The position numbers and the translations under genes were made by a program. This document shows positions 52,626 through 62,431 of a DNA stretch of 64,000 nt, piece by piece; the stretch's first letter is position 1, and the number at the start of each line of letters is the position of its first letter. Where the stretch lies: assembly GCA_964460075.1 (NCBI GenBank), contig CAYWPC010000006.1:33688-97687 (forward strand), read 5' to 3'. Under the pieces are notes generated by a model. That model saw only the letters and a list, made by a program, of their open reading frames with translations, searched no databases and was not told the DNA's origin. The stretch comes from JAMBLL01 sp964460075 (GTDB lineage: Bacteria; Actinomycetota; Acidimicrobiia; Spongiisociales; UBA5794).

Positions 52626-55078
52626 GCGTCCTGGTGGAGAAGTTCCGGCTGATTCTGAATGTCGGAATCCTCGCGCTCACGATCATCATTGCTTCGATCA
52701 TCCTGGTTGTCGGGTACGTGAGCACGCCTGAGGTACCGCCGGAGATAGCCATTTCGCAACGATCTCCACAGGATTTTGTCGCCAATCGGACGACGTCAGA
52801 TTTCCCTGACCCTGACAAGACCAAACGAGCACGCGATCTCGCCGAGAACAATGTGCCTGCCCCATACGAGATCAACACAACGACGAGTCAGAACGTCATC
52901 AACAATATCAACGCGTTGTTCACAGATCTTGAGGAGGGTGCATTTCTTCCTGCCCCACCTCCTGCAACGACCAAGGTTCCCGATCTGGTTGGTCTCAAGG
53001 AACGAGACGCCGGCAAGATCGTGGATGACGCAAAACTCGTGCTCAACGTCATTGCATCGACCGACACCACAAACGAGGTACTCGACGGCACCATCGAGTC
53101 ACAGGTACCAAGTCCTGGTGTCACGGTACTTGAGGGTGTGACCATCAACGTTGTCGTGTACGCGTTCGTGTCGACTTCCTCATCGTCAACGTCGTCAACG
53201 TCGACAACGACTACCACAACGACTGTCCCCGAGACGACAACGACGACGCTTCCGCGCCGAGACTTCGAGAAGCAGATAGCGCTTCTGGAAGAGAAGCATC
53301 CAGTCCTCGAAAGCAAGACGATCGCGCAGTTCGTGTCGTTGTACGACAGTGACCTCGATCGTGTCGCTCGGGGCGAGCCGAGCGTGTTTCCTGAAATGCA
53401 GCGAACTGCTATCGGATGGGCGCGCGACGAGATCACAGCCGGCATCAGGCTGACAGAGCTCGACACGGTTGTGGCGAAATACCTCAACGCCGCGACTAGG
53501 CCGCCAATCTTGATCGTGGATCTTCCCGAAGCGGACATCGATGACACGCGTGAGGCTCTAGCGAATCTCGTTGCTCGCCGCTTACAGGTGAACGAGGTTG
53601 TCGACCAAACGCAGTGGGAACTCGACAAGCAGGCGGCGCGCGACGCTGTCGCGCAGCAGACGACTAGCTATGCCCTTGGCGACACCATCGCCGAGGAGGG
53701 AGAGGTGCTCACCTCGGTCCAAGTGGCTGCAATAACCGAGCTCGAGTTGTACTCGCCTGAGATCACCAAGGTTGCCCCTGCGTGGGGACTCGTCCTGCTC
53801 GGAGCGATCAGCATCCTCATCTTCGCGTTTCTTCTCTATCGGATCGCGCCGAAGAATGTGTACAGGCCTCGAGACGTCGTACTTCTCTCGATCATCCTTC
53901 TGCTTGCCGCCTTCGCTGCGCGCATACCAGGAATCGTCACGAGTCCTGAGAACCACTCCATCGGCTACGTCATACCTACTGTGGCGATTGGTGTCATGGC
54001 GGCGATTCTATTCGATCACCGAACGGCGCTGCTCGTTGCCATCACCATGGCTGGCTTTACCGCGATTGCAACCAACGATCTGACTTTCACCGTGTTCGCT
54101 GGTATTGCTGCTGCCATACCAGTGGCGTTCGTGTCGAGCGTCTCAACTCGATCACAGCTTCGGCTCTCCGTGCTCGGCTCGGCTGCGGTTGCGGCGCCTG
54201 TCGCTGCAGGTCTCGAATTCCTGTTCCGATTCGGTTCTTCGAATTCGGATCCCTTCCAGGCCGCAGCGTGGGCACTCGCAGGCGCGATCGTTGGCGGATT
54301 CATCGGTCAAGGTCTTGTGTCGTTCATGGAGACCGCGTTTGGTGTGACGACGACGATGTCGCTCCTCGACCTTCTCGATCGTAACCATCCAGCGCTCGAG
54401 GAACTCGAAGAGAAGGCACCTGGCACGTTCAACCACTCCATGCTCGTCGGATCGCTGGCTGGGCGAGCTGCGAGGGCGATCGATGCTGATCCGCTGTTCG
54501 CCCAGGCTGCCGCGTGGTACCACGATCTTGGGAAGACGGAGAACCCGCAGTACTTCGTCGAGAACCAGCTCGGGTATAACCCACACGATGATCTCTCGCC
54601 AGAGGACTCCGCCGAGATCATTCGTGGGCACGTCATCACAGGCCTCGAATTGGCTAAGCAGTTTCGAATTCCTGAAGACGTTGCGAACGGCATTCGGATG
54701 CATCACGGCACAAGCCTGATGCGGTACTTCTACCACAAAGCTCTTGCGGAAGATGAGAACGTCGATCCTGAGTTGTTCCGTCATCACGGTGTGAAACCGA
54801 CACGCAGGGAGATGGCGATCGTCATGATCGCAGACGCTACGGAGGCTGCGGCGCGTGCGTACGCTCAGCAAGGACAGCCAACCGAAGAGGGCCTCGCCAA
54901 GCTCGTCGACGCGATCGTCGGTGAGAAACTCGAGGATGGTCAATTTGACGACTCTTCGTTGACCTTCGGCGAACTCACGATGATCAGACGTGAGGTTGTG
55001 GCTGGTCTCTCCGCGTACTACCACGCCCGAGTCGAGTATCCGGATTTCCCTACCGGTGAGACCCCCGGAGCACCATGA
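52622..55078 (+). CDS. pgpH: 7TM-HD phosphohydrolase (PgpH-like) with inserted PASTA domain
   Basis: 818 residues. Order: membrane helix 1 (about 10-32); extracytoplasmic 7TMR-HDED domain interrupted by a PASTA domain at 118-180 (VPDLVGLKERDAG ... VPSPGVTVLEGVTINVVVY) and a Ser/Thr linker at 183-210; the rest of the HDED domain; seven helices (about 380-580); cytoplasmic HD domain with H634-D635 in WYHDLGKTE and HHGTSLMRYFYHK. PgpH enzymes hydrolyse cyclic di-AMP. PASTA domains bind peptidoglycan fragments in kinases and PBPs. It overlaps phoH and ybeY by four bases each. Confidence 0.9.
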   Translation: MSVLVEKFRLILNVGILALTIIIASIILVVGYVSTPEVPPEIAISQRSPQDFVANRTTSDFPDPDKTKRARDLAENNVPAPYEINTTTSQNVINNINALFTDLEEGAFLPAPPPATTKVPDLVGLKERDAGKIVDDAKLVLNVIASTDTTNEVLDGTIESQVPSPGVTVLEGVTINVVVYAFVSTSSSSTSSTSTTTTTTTVPETTTTTLPRRDFEKQIALLEEKHPVLESKTIAQFVSLYDSDLDRVARGEPSVFPEMQRTAIGWARDEITAGIRLTELDTVVAKYLNAATRPPILIVDLPEADIDDTREALANLVARRLQVNEVVDQTQWELDKQAARDAVAQQTTSYALGDTIAEEGEVLTSVQVAAITELELYSPEITKVAPAWGLVLLGAISILIFAFLLYRIAPKNVYRPRDVVLLSIILLLAAFAARIPGIVTSPENHSIGYVIPTVAIGVMAAILFDHRTALLVAITMAGFTAIATNDLTFTVFAGIAAAIPVAFVSSVSTRSQLRLSVLGSAAVAAPVAAGLEFLFRFGSSNSDPFQAAAWALAGAIVGGFIGQGLVSFMETAFGVTTTMSLLDLLDRNHPALEELEEKAPGTFNHSMLVGSLAGRAARAIDADPLFAQAAAWYHDLGKTENPQYFVENQLGYNPHDDLSPEDSAEIIRGHVITGLELAKQFRIPEDVANGIRMHHGTSLMRYFYHKALAEDENVDPELFRHHGVKPTRREMAIVMIADATEAAARAYAQQGQPTEEGLAKLVDAIVGEKLEDGQFDDSSLTFGELTMIRREVVAGLSAYYHARVEYPDFPTGETPGAP

Positions 55079-55539
55079 ATGTCGCGGTAGCCGATGCCGA
55101 CCGATTCGATATCGATCAGGGGGCGGTGGGCGATTTCGTCACATCGATTCTCACCAGGGAAGGCGTTGCTCTGGGCGCCTCCCTTGCCATCACTTTCGTG
55201 TCGGTCGGCGAGATCGCTGACTTGAACGAGCGGTTCTTGGGCCACGATGGGCCGACCGATGTGTTGTCGTTTCCGATTGAGGACGCGACACCTGGAGAAC
55301 CACCCACGGCGCCAGAGGATGGGCCAGGGCTCGAACTCGGCGACATTTTCATCTGCAGAGATGTCGTCGCAAATCACGCCGAGGAGTACGGAGTGATGTT
55401 CGTCGATGAGCTGTTCCTGATGGTCTGCCACGGCGTGTTGCACATTCTCGGTTGGGATCACCAAACTGAGGTGGATACTGTGGCCATGGAAGCACGAGAG
55501 GCGGAACACCTGAGTACGATCGGACGGCGTCGGCGATGA
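55075..55539 (+). CDS. ybeY: Endoribonuclease YbeY
   Basis: 154 residues. Zinc site H119-x3-H123-x5-H129 in CHGVLHILGWDH, and LNERFLGHDGPTDVLSFPIE. Acts in 16S rRNA maturation and ribosome quality control. An acidic/Pro insertion (PGEPPTAPEDGPGLE) precedes GDIFIC, as in many actinobacteria. Coupled on both sides. Confidence 0.96.
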   Translation: MNVAVADADRFDIDQGAVGDFVTSILTREGVALGASLAITFVSVGEIADLNERFLGHDGPTDVLSFPIEDATPGEPPTAPEDGPGLELGDIFICRDVVANHAEEYGVMFVDELFLMVCHGVLHILGWDHQTEVDTVAMEAREAEHLSTIGRRRR

Positions 55540-56696
55540 TCCCAGCGGTTGCTGCAGCGGCTGTCATCGTGCTGCTCCTCGCAGCCGTGCTACGCGCCGG
55601 CGGAGCAAGCCTCGTGCGCAGTCCACGGGCCGACGCTTTGCGCGATGAGGCAGAAGGCGTTCGTGGTGCAGCGAAGACCGCGCACCTTCTTGAGGATCGA
55701 TCAAATATCCAGCCTGCATTGGGAACGTCCGTGACGTTCCTGATCGTTCTCGCCGTTATTCCTCTGGCGTGGGCGCTGACGGATACCCTTACGGGGCTAG
55801 GCCTTGGCATAGCGCTCCTGACGTTGGCGGTTGCTTTGGTGATCTTGGTCGATGTCATCCCTCGTTGGATAGGGAGGAATCGGCCAGGGTCGATGGCGTA
55901 CAGGCTGTCACCCGTTCTCAAAGCTGCCATTGCGTTCGGATCAGCAGCGAGTGACTTCATTGCCGACACCGAGGAAGATGATCTCCCAGACGATTCCGAA
56001 TCCGATGCCGAGGAGCGAGAGCTCATCCTCTCTGTACTCGAATTCACGGACACCATTGTCCGCGAGGTAATGGTTCCACGCACCGACATGATCACGATTT
56101 CTTCCTACGCCTCGACCGATGAGGCTGTTGACATCGTTCTGTCGAGTGGTCGTTCTCGAGTTCCCGTCACGGGTGAGACTATTGACCACATAGTTGGCGT
56201 ACTCTTCGCACGTGACCTTCTCGAGATATTCGACAAGGAGCAGGATCCGCGTACGGCAGGTGAGATTGCTCACGAGGCGTATTTCGTTCCCGAAACCAAG
56301 CAGGTCTCTCAGTTGCTTCGAGAGATGCAGGCAAATCAGCAGCACCTCGCGATCGTGATTGACGAGTTCGGTGGTACGGCAGGGATCGCAACGATCGAAG
56401 ATCTCATCGAGGAAATCGTGGGGGAGATAGTGGACGAGTTCGACGAAGAGGAACCCATGGTCGTCGAGGCTGACGGCGAGTGGATTGTCGATGCTCGCCT
56501 CGATGTAGACGATCTGGCCGAACTTGTTGGTGTCGATCTTCCGTCTGATGAGTGGGACACCGTTGGTGGACTCGTGCTTGAGTTGGCTGGCCGGGTTCCT
56601 CTCGAGGGTGAACGCTTTGAGCTTGATGGTCTCGTGTTCGTTGCGAACTCCGTCAGAGGAAGACGTGTATCCAAGGTGCGAGTGGCGCGCTTGTGA
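55536..56696 (+). CDS. CNNM/CorC-type transporter-associated protein (CBS pair)
   Basis: 386 residues. Membrane domain with three to four helices (DUF21-like), CBS pair from VREVMVPRTDMITI to IVIDEFGGTAGIATIEDLIEEIVGEI, then the CorC/HlyC C-terminal domain (IVDARLDVDDLAELVG). Likely Mg2+ or other cation export or regulation. Located between ybeY and era, its usual place. Confidence 0.9.
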   Translation: MIPAVAAAAVIVLLLAAVLRAGGASLVRSPRADALRDEAEGVRGAAKTAHLLEDRSNIQPALGTSVTFLIVLAVIPLAWALTDTLTGLGLGIALLTLAVALVILVDVIPRWIGRNRPGSMAYRLSPVLKAAIAFGSAASDFIADTEEDDLPDDSESDAEERELILSVLEFTDTIVREVMVPRTDMITISSYASTDEAVDIVLSSGRSRVPVTGETIDHIVGVLFARDLLEIFDKEQDPRTAGEIAHEAYFVPETKQVSQLLREMQANQQHLAIVIDEFGGTAGIATIEDLIEEIVGEIVDEFDEEEPMVVEADGEWIVDARLDVDDLAELVGVDLPSDEWDTVGGLVLELAGRVPLEGERFELDGLVFVANSVRGRRVSKVRVARL

Positions 56697-57586
56697 CCCA
56701 CTTCGAGACGAGGTCAGGGTTCGTATCCGTGGTCGGTCGACCGAATGTCGGCAAGTCGACGCTCGTCAACGCGATCATCGGACGGAAGATCGCGATCACC
56801 TCTGTGCATCCTCAGACAACACGAAACACGATTCGTGGTGTCTTGACGCTCGAAGACGACGCCGCACAGGTCGTCCTCGTCGACACGCCTGGCATCCACA
56901 AACCGCGTACGGCGCTTGGGGGGAGGCTCAACACCTTGGTGTACGGTTCTCTTGCGGAAGCAGATGCCGCCCTATTCGTGATCGACGCGACACAGCCGAT
57001 CGGTCCCGGTGACCGCCTGATCGCTGACCGGTTGAAGGACGCAGGGGTACGCGTCGTGCTTGTCGTAAACAAGGTGGATATAGCGAGCAAGGAGGATGTG
57101 CTCGCTCAGCTTGGCGAAGCAAGTGCCTGGGACTTCGATGCGTTCGTCCCAATATCCGCTCGAAAGAGTGACGGCACCGATCTTGTCGTTGGTGAACTCG
57201 TGGACCTGCTGCCACCTGGACCGTTCTTCTTCCCATCGGACGCCCACTCGGATCAGCCAGACAGTTTCCTTGCAGGCGAGATCGTCCGTGAGAAGTATCT
57301 TGCGCGGCTCCGTGAGGAACTACCCCATTCGTTGGCTGTCGTCGTGGATGAGATGGAGACCGACGACAACGGGCTCTTGAGAATATCCGCGACGGCGTAT
57401 GTGGAACGCGACTCCCAAAAGGGCATGGCTATCGGTAAGGGCGGTTCGATGATCAAGGCTGTCGGAACGGACGCACGCCATGACCTTGAGCGGCTTTTCG
57501 GCGCCAAGGTGTTTCTCAGCCTCCGCGTCAAGGTCGAGAAGGACTGGCAACGCTCGGACGAACTCCTCGACCGCCTCGGCTTCTGA
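56693..57586 (+). CDS. era: GTPase Era
   Basis: 297 residues. G1 GRPNVGKST, G3 DTPGIHKP, G4 NKVD, and a KH domain (KGMAIGKGGSMIKAVGTDARHDLE). Binds the 16S rRNA 3' end during 30S assembly. GTG start overlapping the CNNM gene stop. Confidence 0.97.
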   Translation: MTHFETRSGFVSVVGRPNVGKSTLVNAIIGRKIAITSVHPQTTRNTIRGVLTLEDDAAQVVLVDTPGIHKPRTALGGRLNTLVYGSLAEADAALFVIDATQPIGPGDRLIADRLKDAGVRVVLVVNKVDIASKEDVLAQLGEASAWDFDAFVPISARKSDGTDLVVGELVDLLPPGPFFFPSDAHSDQPDSFLAGEIVREKYLARLREELPHSLAVVVDEMETDDNGLLRISATAYVERDSQKGMAIGKGGSMIKAVGTDARHDLERLFGAKVFLSLRVKVEKDWQRSDELLDRLGF

Positions 57587-57733
57587 AGCCTAAGGCGCGT
57601 ACCCAGGGTTACAGAGCGGCCATATCACGCTGTGTAGCCCACGGAACGGGTCTTTGGGGGTTTGTGGGCCGGATGGACGCCGTGCGGCCACATCGCAACG
57701 GTACCCTCCGTTTCGACGTGAGAAAGGTTTCGA

Positions 57734-58453
57734 TTGGCCATTCGGAACGATCAAGGGATTGTGCTGCGCGGGTATCCGTTCGGTGAATCTCACCGAGTCG
57801 TCGTCTTGCTGAGTCCGAACCACGGCAAGCTGCGAACCGTCGCCAAAGGCGTGAGGAAGACCAAGAGTAGGTTCGGAGGCAGGCTCGAACCGTTGACCCA
57901 CGTCGATATCGTGCTGTACGAGGGAAAGAATCTCGACACGATCACGCAGGTGTCGATCATCAACGCATTCCCGCATCTGCGCAACGATCTCGATCGGGTT
58001 CTCGCCGCTGGGACGATGGTCGAGGTCGTCGACGCCGTCGTGCAGGAAGATGAACCTTCACAGCGTATGTTCCTACTGCTCCAGCGTGGATTGACTGTGC
58101 TCGATCACGGGCCGGCACATCCCGATCTCGTCACTTCCTTTCTTCTGAAGGCATCGGCGATCATTGGGGTGGCACCTGCTCTCGATCGGTGTGCCGGCTG
58201 CGGTGCCACGGGACCGCTGCGGCGGTTCAGCTTCGCTGCCGGTGGCTCGGTGTGTGACGAGTGTCGGACACCGGGTTCCTATGTACTTCGTGATGGACTT
58301 GTCCCATATCTCGCAGCGGTGGCAGCAGCCGACCTTCATCTACTTCCCACGGCAGACAGGTCGATGTCCCGCGAAGCGCTGGGTGTCACCAAGCGCTTCG
58401 TCGAGTATCACCTCGAACGGCAGATCGACAGTCTCACGGTGCTCAATGATTGA
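57734..58453 (+). CDS. recO: DNA repair protein RecO
   Basis: 239 residues. N-terminal OB fold (DQGIVLRGYPFGESHRVVVLLS, KGVRKTKSRFGGRLEPL) and C-terminal helical part with zinc cysteines C-x2-C ... C-x2-C (RCAGCGATG, VCDEC). Loads RecA with RecR. A TTG start with AAAGG seven bases upstream fits the conserved N-terminus. TACCCT at 57702-57707 in the 147-base gap is a possible -10. Confidence 0.92.
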   Translation: MAIRNDQGIVLRGYPFGESHRVVVLLSPNHGKLRTVAKGVRKTKSRFGGRLEPLTHVDIVLYEGKNLDTITQVSIINAFPHLRNDLDRVLAAGTMVEVVDAVVQEDEPSQRMFLLLQRGLTVLDHGPAHPDLVTSFLLKASAIIGVAPALDRCAGCGATGPLRRFSFAAGGSVCDECRTPGSYVLRDGLVPYLAAVAAADLHLLPTADRSMSREALGVTKRFVEYHLERQIDSLTVLND

Positions 58454-59213
58454 ATGGCTCACCGCCGAGGTTGACCTGAACGCGATTCCGACGCACGTCG
58501 GGATCATCATGGATGGGAACGGTCGATGGGCGAACACCAGGGGCCTACACCGCACCCAGGGCCATGCTGCCGGTGAGCCAGCCTTGTTCGATGTAGTGCA
58601 CGGAGCCCTTGACCTCGGCATTGCGTGGCTGACGGTGTACACATTCTCCACCGAGAACTGGAACAGGGATGCCCAGGAGGTTGATTTCCTGATGCAGTTC
58701 AACGTCGACTTGCTTGAACGGAGGCGTGACGAACTGAACGATCTTGGTGTTCGAGTTCTCTTCATGGGTGACATCGACGACGACAGGGTTCCAGGTGTGC
58801 TGCGTGACAGAATTCGTGCTGCGGAGGCGCTCACGGCAGCCAACACGTCCATGACGATGGTTTTCGCATTCAACTACGGCGGTAGGACGGAGATCGTGGA
58901 GGCAGTTCGTTCGATTTCCACCGACGTCGCCGAAGGCCGGATCTTGCCGTGCGAGATCGACTCGGAGACGATTCGGGCGCACCTCTATTTGCCAGATATG
59001 CCGGAGCCGGACCTTGTTATCCGCACGAGCGGCGAGACTCGGACGTCGAACTTCCTTCTTTGGGAGGCCGCATACAGCGAGTATGTGTTCACCACGGTCC
59101 TCTGGCCAGATTTTGACAGGCATGAGCTTGCACGCTGCATTCTTGAGTACCAGGCGAGGGACCGCCGCTTCGGAGGTGCCGTCGATGGTTCGTTGACTGA
59201 CCGCAAGCGGTAG
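58446..59213 (+). CDS. uppS: Isoprenyl (undecaprenyl) diphosphate synthase
   Basis: 255 residues. cis-prenyltransferase signatures VGIIMDGNGRWAN, LTVYTFSTENWNR, DLVIRTSGETRTSNFLLWEAAYSEY in blocks. Makes the C55 (or other Z-chain) carrier for cell-wall synthesis. ATG at 58446 overlaps the recO stop; the long upstream frame is a shadow of recO. Confidence 0.93.
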   Translation: MIEWLTAEVDLNAIPTHVGIIMDGNGRWANTRGLHRTQGHAAGEPALFDVVHGALDLGIAWLTVYTFSTENWNRDAQEVDFLMQFNVDLLERRRDELNDLGVRVLFMGDIDDDRVPGVLRDRIRAAEALTAANTSMTMVFAFNYGGRTEIVEAVRSISTDVAEGRILPCEIDSETIRAHLYLPDMPEPDLVIRTSGETRTSNFLLWEAAYSEYVFTTVLWPDFDRHELARCILEYQARDRRFGGAVDGSLTDRKR

Positions 59214-59243
59214 CATCTTGGCACTCCGCGACCAGGGTCTGTG

Positions 59244-60551
59244 ATGCCAGCCGATTTCGACACCATCGTCAACCTTTCCAAGAAGCGTGGCTTCGTCTTT
59301 CAATCCTCCGAGATATACGGTGGTCTGCGATCGGCATACGATTACGGTCCGCTCGGCGTCGAGTTGCTGCGCAACGTCAAGGAACAGTGGTGGCGGTCGA
59401 TGGTACGTATGCGCGACGACGTCGTCGGTATCGATTCTGCGATCCTCCAGTCTCCCCAGGTGTGGGTTGCGTCCGGCCACGTGGCCTCGTTCTCCGATCC
59501 GTTGGTGGAGTGTCGCGATTGCAACGCCAGACATCGACTCGACAAGCTCATGGACCTCGATCGGTGTCCGACCTGTGGAAACTCGGGAACCTTCACCGAG
59601 CCGAAGGACTTCAATCTCATGTTCAAGACACACATGGGACCTGTCGAGTCGGATGACAATGTTGTCTATCTTCGGCCAGAGACAGCTCAGGGGATTTTCA
59701 CGAACTTCGAGAACGTGAGACGCACGGCGCGCATGAAGCTGCCGTTCGGTATTGCTCAGATTGGCAAGTCGTTCCGCAACGAGATCACGCCTGGCCAGTT
59801 TGTGTTTCGCACACGAGAGTTCGAGCAGATGGAGATGGAGTATTTCTGCCGCCCAGCTGACGCGGAACGCACGTTTGAGCAGTGGCTAGACACGCGAGAC
59901 CGTTGGTATCTCGACCTCGGCATGACCGCTGAGAACCTCCGTCGGCATGAACACAGTGCTGAGGAGCTTGCCCATTACGCAGCGGGTGCCTTCGATGTCG
60001 AGTATCGGTTTCCTTGGGGTTGGGATGAACTCGAGGGAATTCACAACCGAACCGATTTCGATCTCAAGGCCCACATGGAGCATTCTGGGGAGGATCTCAC
60101 GTATTTCGACCAGCAGAGCGATGAGCGTTTCGTGCCGTATGTCATCGAGACGGCCGCTGGCGCCACGCGAACGACGTTCGCTTTTCTTCTCGACGCGTAC
60201 ACCGAAGAGGAGGTGAATGGGGAGGGACGAGTTGTCCTCAAGCTCGATCCGCGGTTATCACCAGTGAAGGTGGCGGTACTGCCTCTCTCCAAGAAGCCGG
60301 ACCTCGTTGATACGACGAACACGGTTGCAGACATCTTGAGAAAGATGTGGCAGATCGAAGTCGACATAACCCAGTCGATCGGTCGTCGCTACCGCAGGCA
60401 GGATGAGATCGGGACTCCGTATTGCGTCACGGTCGATTTCGACTCGCTCGAAGACCGTCAGGTGACGGTACGCGACCGCGACTCGATGTCGCAGGACCGT
60501 ATCGCTATCGATCGGCTTGTTGGCTACCTCGCCGAACGGCTGCCTGCCTAG
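59244..60551 (+). CDS. glyS: Glycyl-tRNA synthetase (alpha2 type)
   Basis: 435 residues. Class II synthetase of the dimeric, archaeal/eukaryotic-like form. Motifs: GFVFQSSEIYGGLRSAYDYGPLG, LRPETAQGIFTNF, QIGKSFRNEITPGQFVFRTREFEQME (motif 2) and GATRTTFAFLLDAY (motif 3), zinc cysteines in CRDC and CPTC. A GTG directly precedes the chosen ATG. Confidence 0.95.
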   Translation: MPADFDTIVNLSKKRGFVFQSSEIYGGLRSAYDYGPLGVELLRNVKEQWWRSMVRMRDDVVGIDSAILQSPQVWVASGHVASFSDPLVECRDCNARHRLDKLMDLDRCPTCGNSGTFTEPKDFNLMFKTHMGPVESDDNVVYLRPETAQGIFTNFENVRRTARMKLPFGIAQIGKSFRNEITPGQFVFRTREFEQMEMEYFCRPADAERTFEQWLDTRDRWYLDLGMTAENLRRHEHSAEELAHYAAGAFDVEYRFPWGWDELEGIHNRTDFDLKAHMEHSGEDLTYFDQQSDERFVPYVIETAAGATRTTFAFLLDAYTEEEVNGEGRVVLKLDPRLSPVKVAVLPLSKKPDLVDTTNTVADILRKMWQIEVDITQSIGRRYRRQDEIGTPYCVTVDFDSLEDRQVTVRDRDSMSQDRIAIDRLVGYLAERLPA

Positions 60552-60637
60552 CGTTCGGTTCTTCGGGCGCATGCATTCGTGTAGCGGCTGCATCTTGTAT
60601 GAGGATGGATCAGGATGTATGAGCCTGTGCGAACCTC

Positions 60638-60643
60638 TACCCT
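60638..60643 (+). promoter_or_regulatory. Candidate -10 (TACCCT), leaderless dnaG start
   Basis: TACCCT ends six bases before the dnaG GTG at 60650; no Shine-Dalgarno. Confidence 0.45.
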
Positions 60644-60649
60644 GACACT

Positions 60650-62431
60650 GTGGCCTATTCACGCGATGACATCGATGCTGTCAGAGACAGAACAGACCTC
60701 GTGGAGCTTGCAACCGAGGTGACCAAGGTTCGTCGCTCTGGGCGCTCCACTATGGCAGTGTGCCCGTTCCATTCTGAGAAGACGCCGTCACTCTCCATCG
60801 ACGGGGCACGCGGGCTCTATCACTGCTTTGGATGTGGAAAGAGTGGCGATGTGTACCGCTGGGTCCAGGAAACGCAGGGGCTGGACTTCACCGGCGCCGT
60901 TGAGTTTCTTGCGAGACGGTCGGGTGTCACGCTCAAGGTGGATCCAGAGGCCGCGAAGCGACATAGCCAGCGCGAGCGTCTCATAGAGGCGACGACGGCG
61001 GCCGTCTCCTTCTACACAGAGCGGTTGAAGTCTGCCGCCGACGCTGGATCGGCACGGAGATATCTCCGCTCGCGCGGCTACGACGGTGCCGTGGTTGACA
61101 CCTTTGCGCTTGGGTATTCGCCGGATGAGTGGGAGGCTCTCGTCGGTCATCTGCGCGATCTAGGTATCCGCGACGACGCGATGATCAAAGCCAGCCTCGC
61201 CAGTCGCAGTCGGCGCGACACGCTCATCGATCGGTTCCGTGGCCGGGTGATGTTCCCGATCTTCGATGTCAGAGGTGACCCAGTTGGCTTCGGTGCGAGG
61301 GTTCTCGATGGTGACGGCCCAAAGTACCTCAATTCTTCGGAGTCGCCGATCTACCACAAGTCTCGGTTGCTGTACGGATTGAACTGGGCGAAGTCGGACA
61401 TCGTGCGCGCAGACACTACGGTTGTTGTCGAGGGCTACACGGATGTGATCGCGATGCATCTCGGGGGTATGCCGATCGCCGTTGCTACCTGCGGGACGGC
61501 CCTTGGCGAGGATCATCTCGACTTACTGCGACGGTTCTCTGAACGTGTCGTGCTTGCTTTCGATGCCGATGAGGCGGGGACGGGTGCAGCCTTGCGAGGT
61601 TTCGAGAGATCGGTGCCTGGTGACCTGGATCTTCGTGTGGCGATGCTCCCCGAGGGCAAGGATCCAGCTGATGTCGTTGCTGAGGGGAACACGGAGGCGC
61701 TGCGCGCCGCGGTTGATGCATCTGTGCCGCTGCTGCAGTTCAGAATCGATTCGGAACTCGGCAAGTTCGACCTTTCCGAGCCGGAGGCACGGGCGAGGGC
61801 CGTGCGTGGCGCAGCCGCAGTGATAGCCCTGCATCCGGATGCGGTGACGCGACACGAGTATGCCGTGATGGTGACTCGCAAGACGGGTGTCGACCTCGCC
61901 TATGTGGAGCAGGCCATGCGCTCTGGCCAGGGGTCACCATCGGGGCGTGCGGGTGATGGTTCTGTGGTTGACGAGGCGGTGCGTGGGCCAGTGCTGTATC
62001 GCTCACCGCTGTACCGAACTGAACGTGAGCTCATTCGTGTGCTGCTCGCTAATGACGCTCGCCTCGCTGGCGTTACGATCGATGCTGACCTGTTCGCAAG
62101 CGATGAGACGGTTGCGATGTACAATCGTGTTGTCGGCATCGCTTCTGGTGTTCGTCCCGGTGTTCCACTCGACTTGGGTGCAACCATAGGAACGGATGAT
62201 TCTCCCGAGGCGGCGGCGATGCGTGAGCTCGCTCTCGAAGACCGGCCACAGGCCGACCCAACCGAGCTCGTAGGACGTTTACAGATCGGCAAGATCGACG
62301 CGGAAATCGCAACGGTGAAGCGACAGCTCCAGGACATCGACTGGGAGTCCGATGAACAGGGGTATTCGGAACTGTTAGAGCGGCTGATAGCGTTAGAGCA
62401 GGACAAGAGGAACCGGAGGAGTGATCGATGA
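60650..62431 (+). CDS. dnaG: DNA primase
   Basis: 593 residues. CHC2 zinc finger C38-x2-H41 ... C59-x2-C62, the RNA polymerase core with TOPRIM (VVVEGYTDVIAMH, VVLAFDADEAGTGA), and a C-terminal helicase-interacting region. Synthesises primers for replication. Stop overlaps the sigma-factor start, the classic dnaG-rpoD pairing. Confidence 0.96.
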   Translation: MAYSRDDIDAVRDRTDLVELATEVTKVRRSGRSTMAVCPFHSEKTPSLSIDGARGLYHCFGCGKSGDVYRWVQETQGLDFTGAVEFLARRSGVTLKVDPEAAKRHSQRERLIEATTAAVSFYTERLKSAADAGSARRYLRSRGYDGAVVDTFALGYSPDEWEALVGHLRDLGIRDDAMIKASLASRSRRDTLIDRFRGRVMFPIFDVRGDPVGFGARVLDGDGPKYLNSSESPIYHKSRLLYGLNWAKSDIVRADTTVVVEGYTDVIAMHLGGMPIAVATCGTALGEDHLDLLRRFSERVVLAFDADEAGTGAALRGFERSVPGDLDLRVAMLPEGKDPADVVAEGNTEALRAAVDASVPLLQFRIDSELGKFDLSEPEARARAVRGAAAVIALHPDAVTRHEYAVMVTRKTGVDLAYVEQAMRSGQGSPSGRAGDGSVVDEAVRGPVLYRSPLYRTERELIRVLLANDARLAGVTIDADLFASDETVAMYNRVVGIASGVRPGVPLDLGATIGTDDSPEAAAMRELALEDRPQADPTELVGRLQIGKIDAEIATVKRQLQDIDWESDEQGYSELLERLIALEQDKRNRRSDR

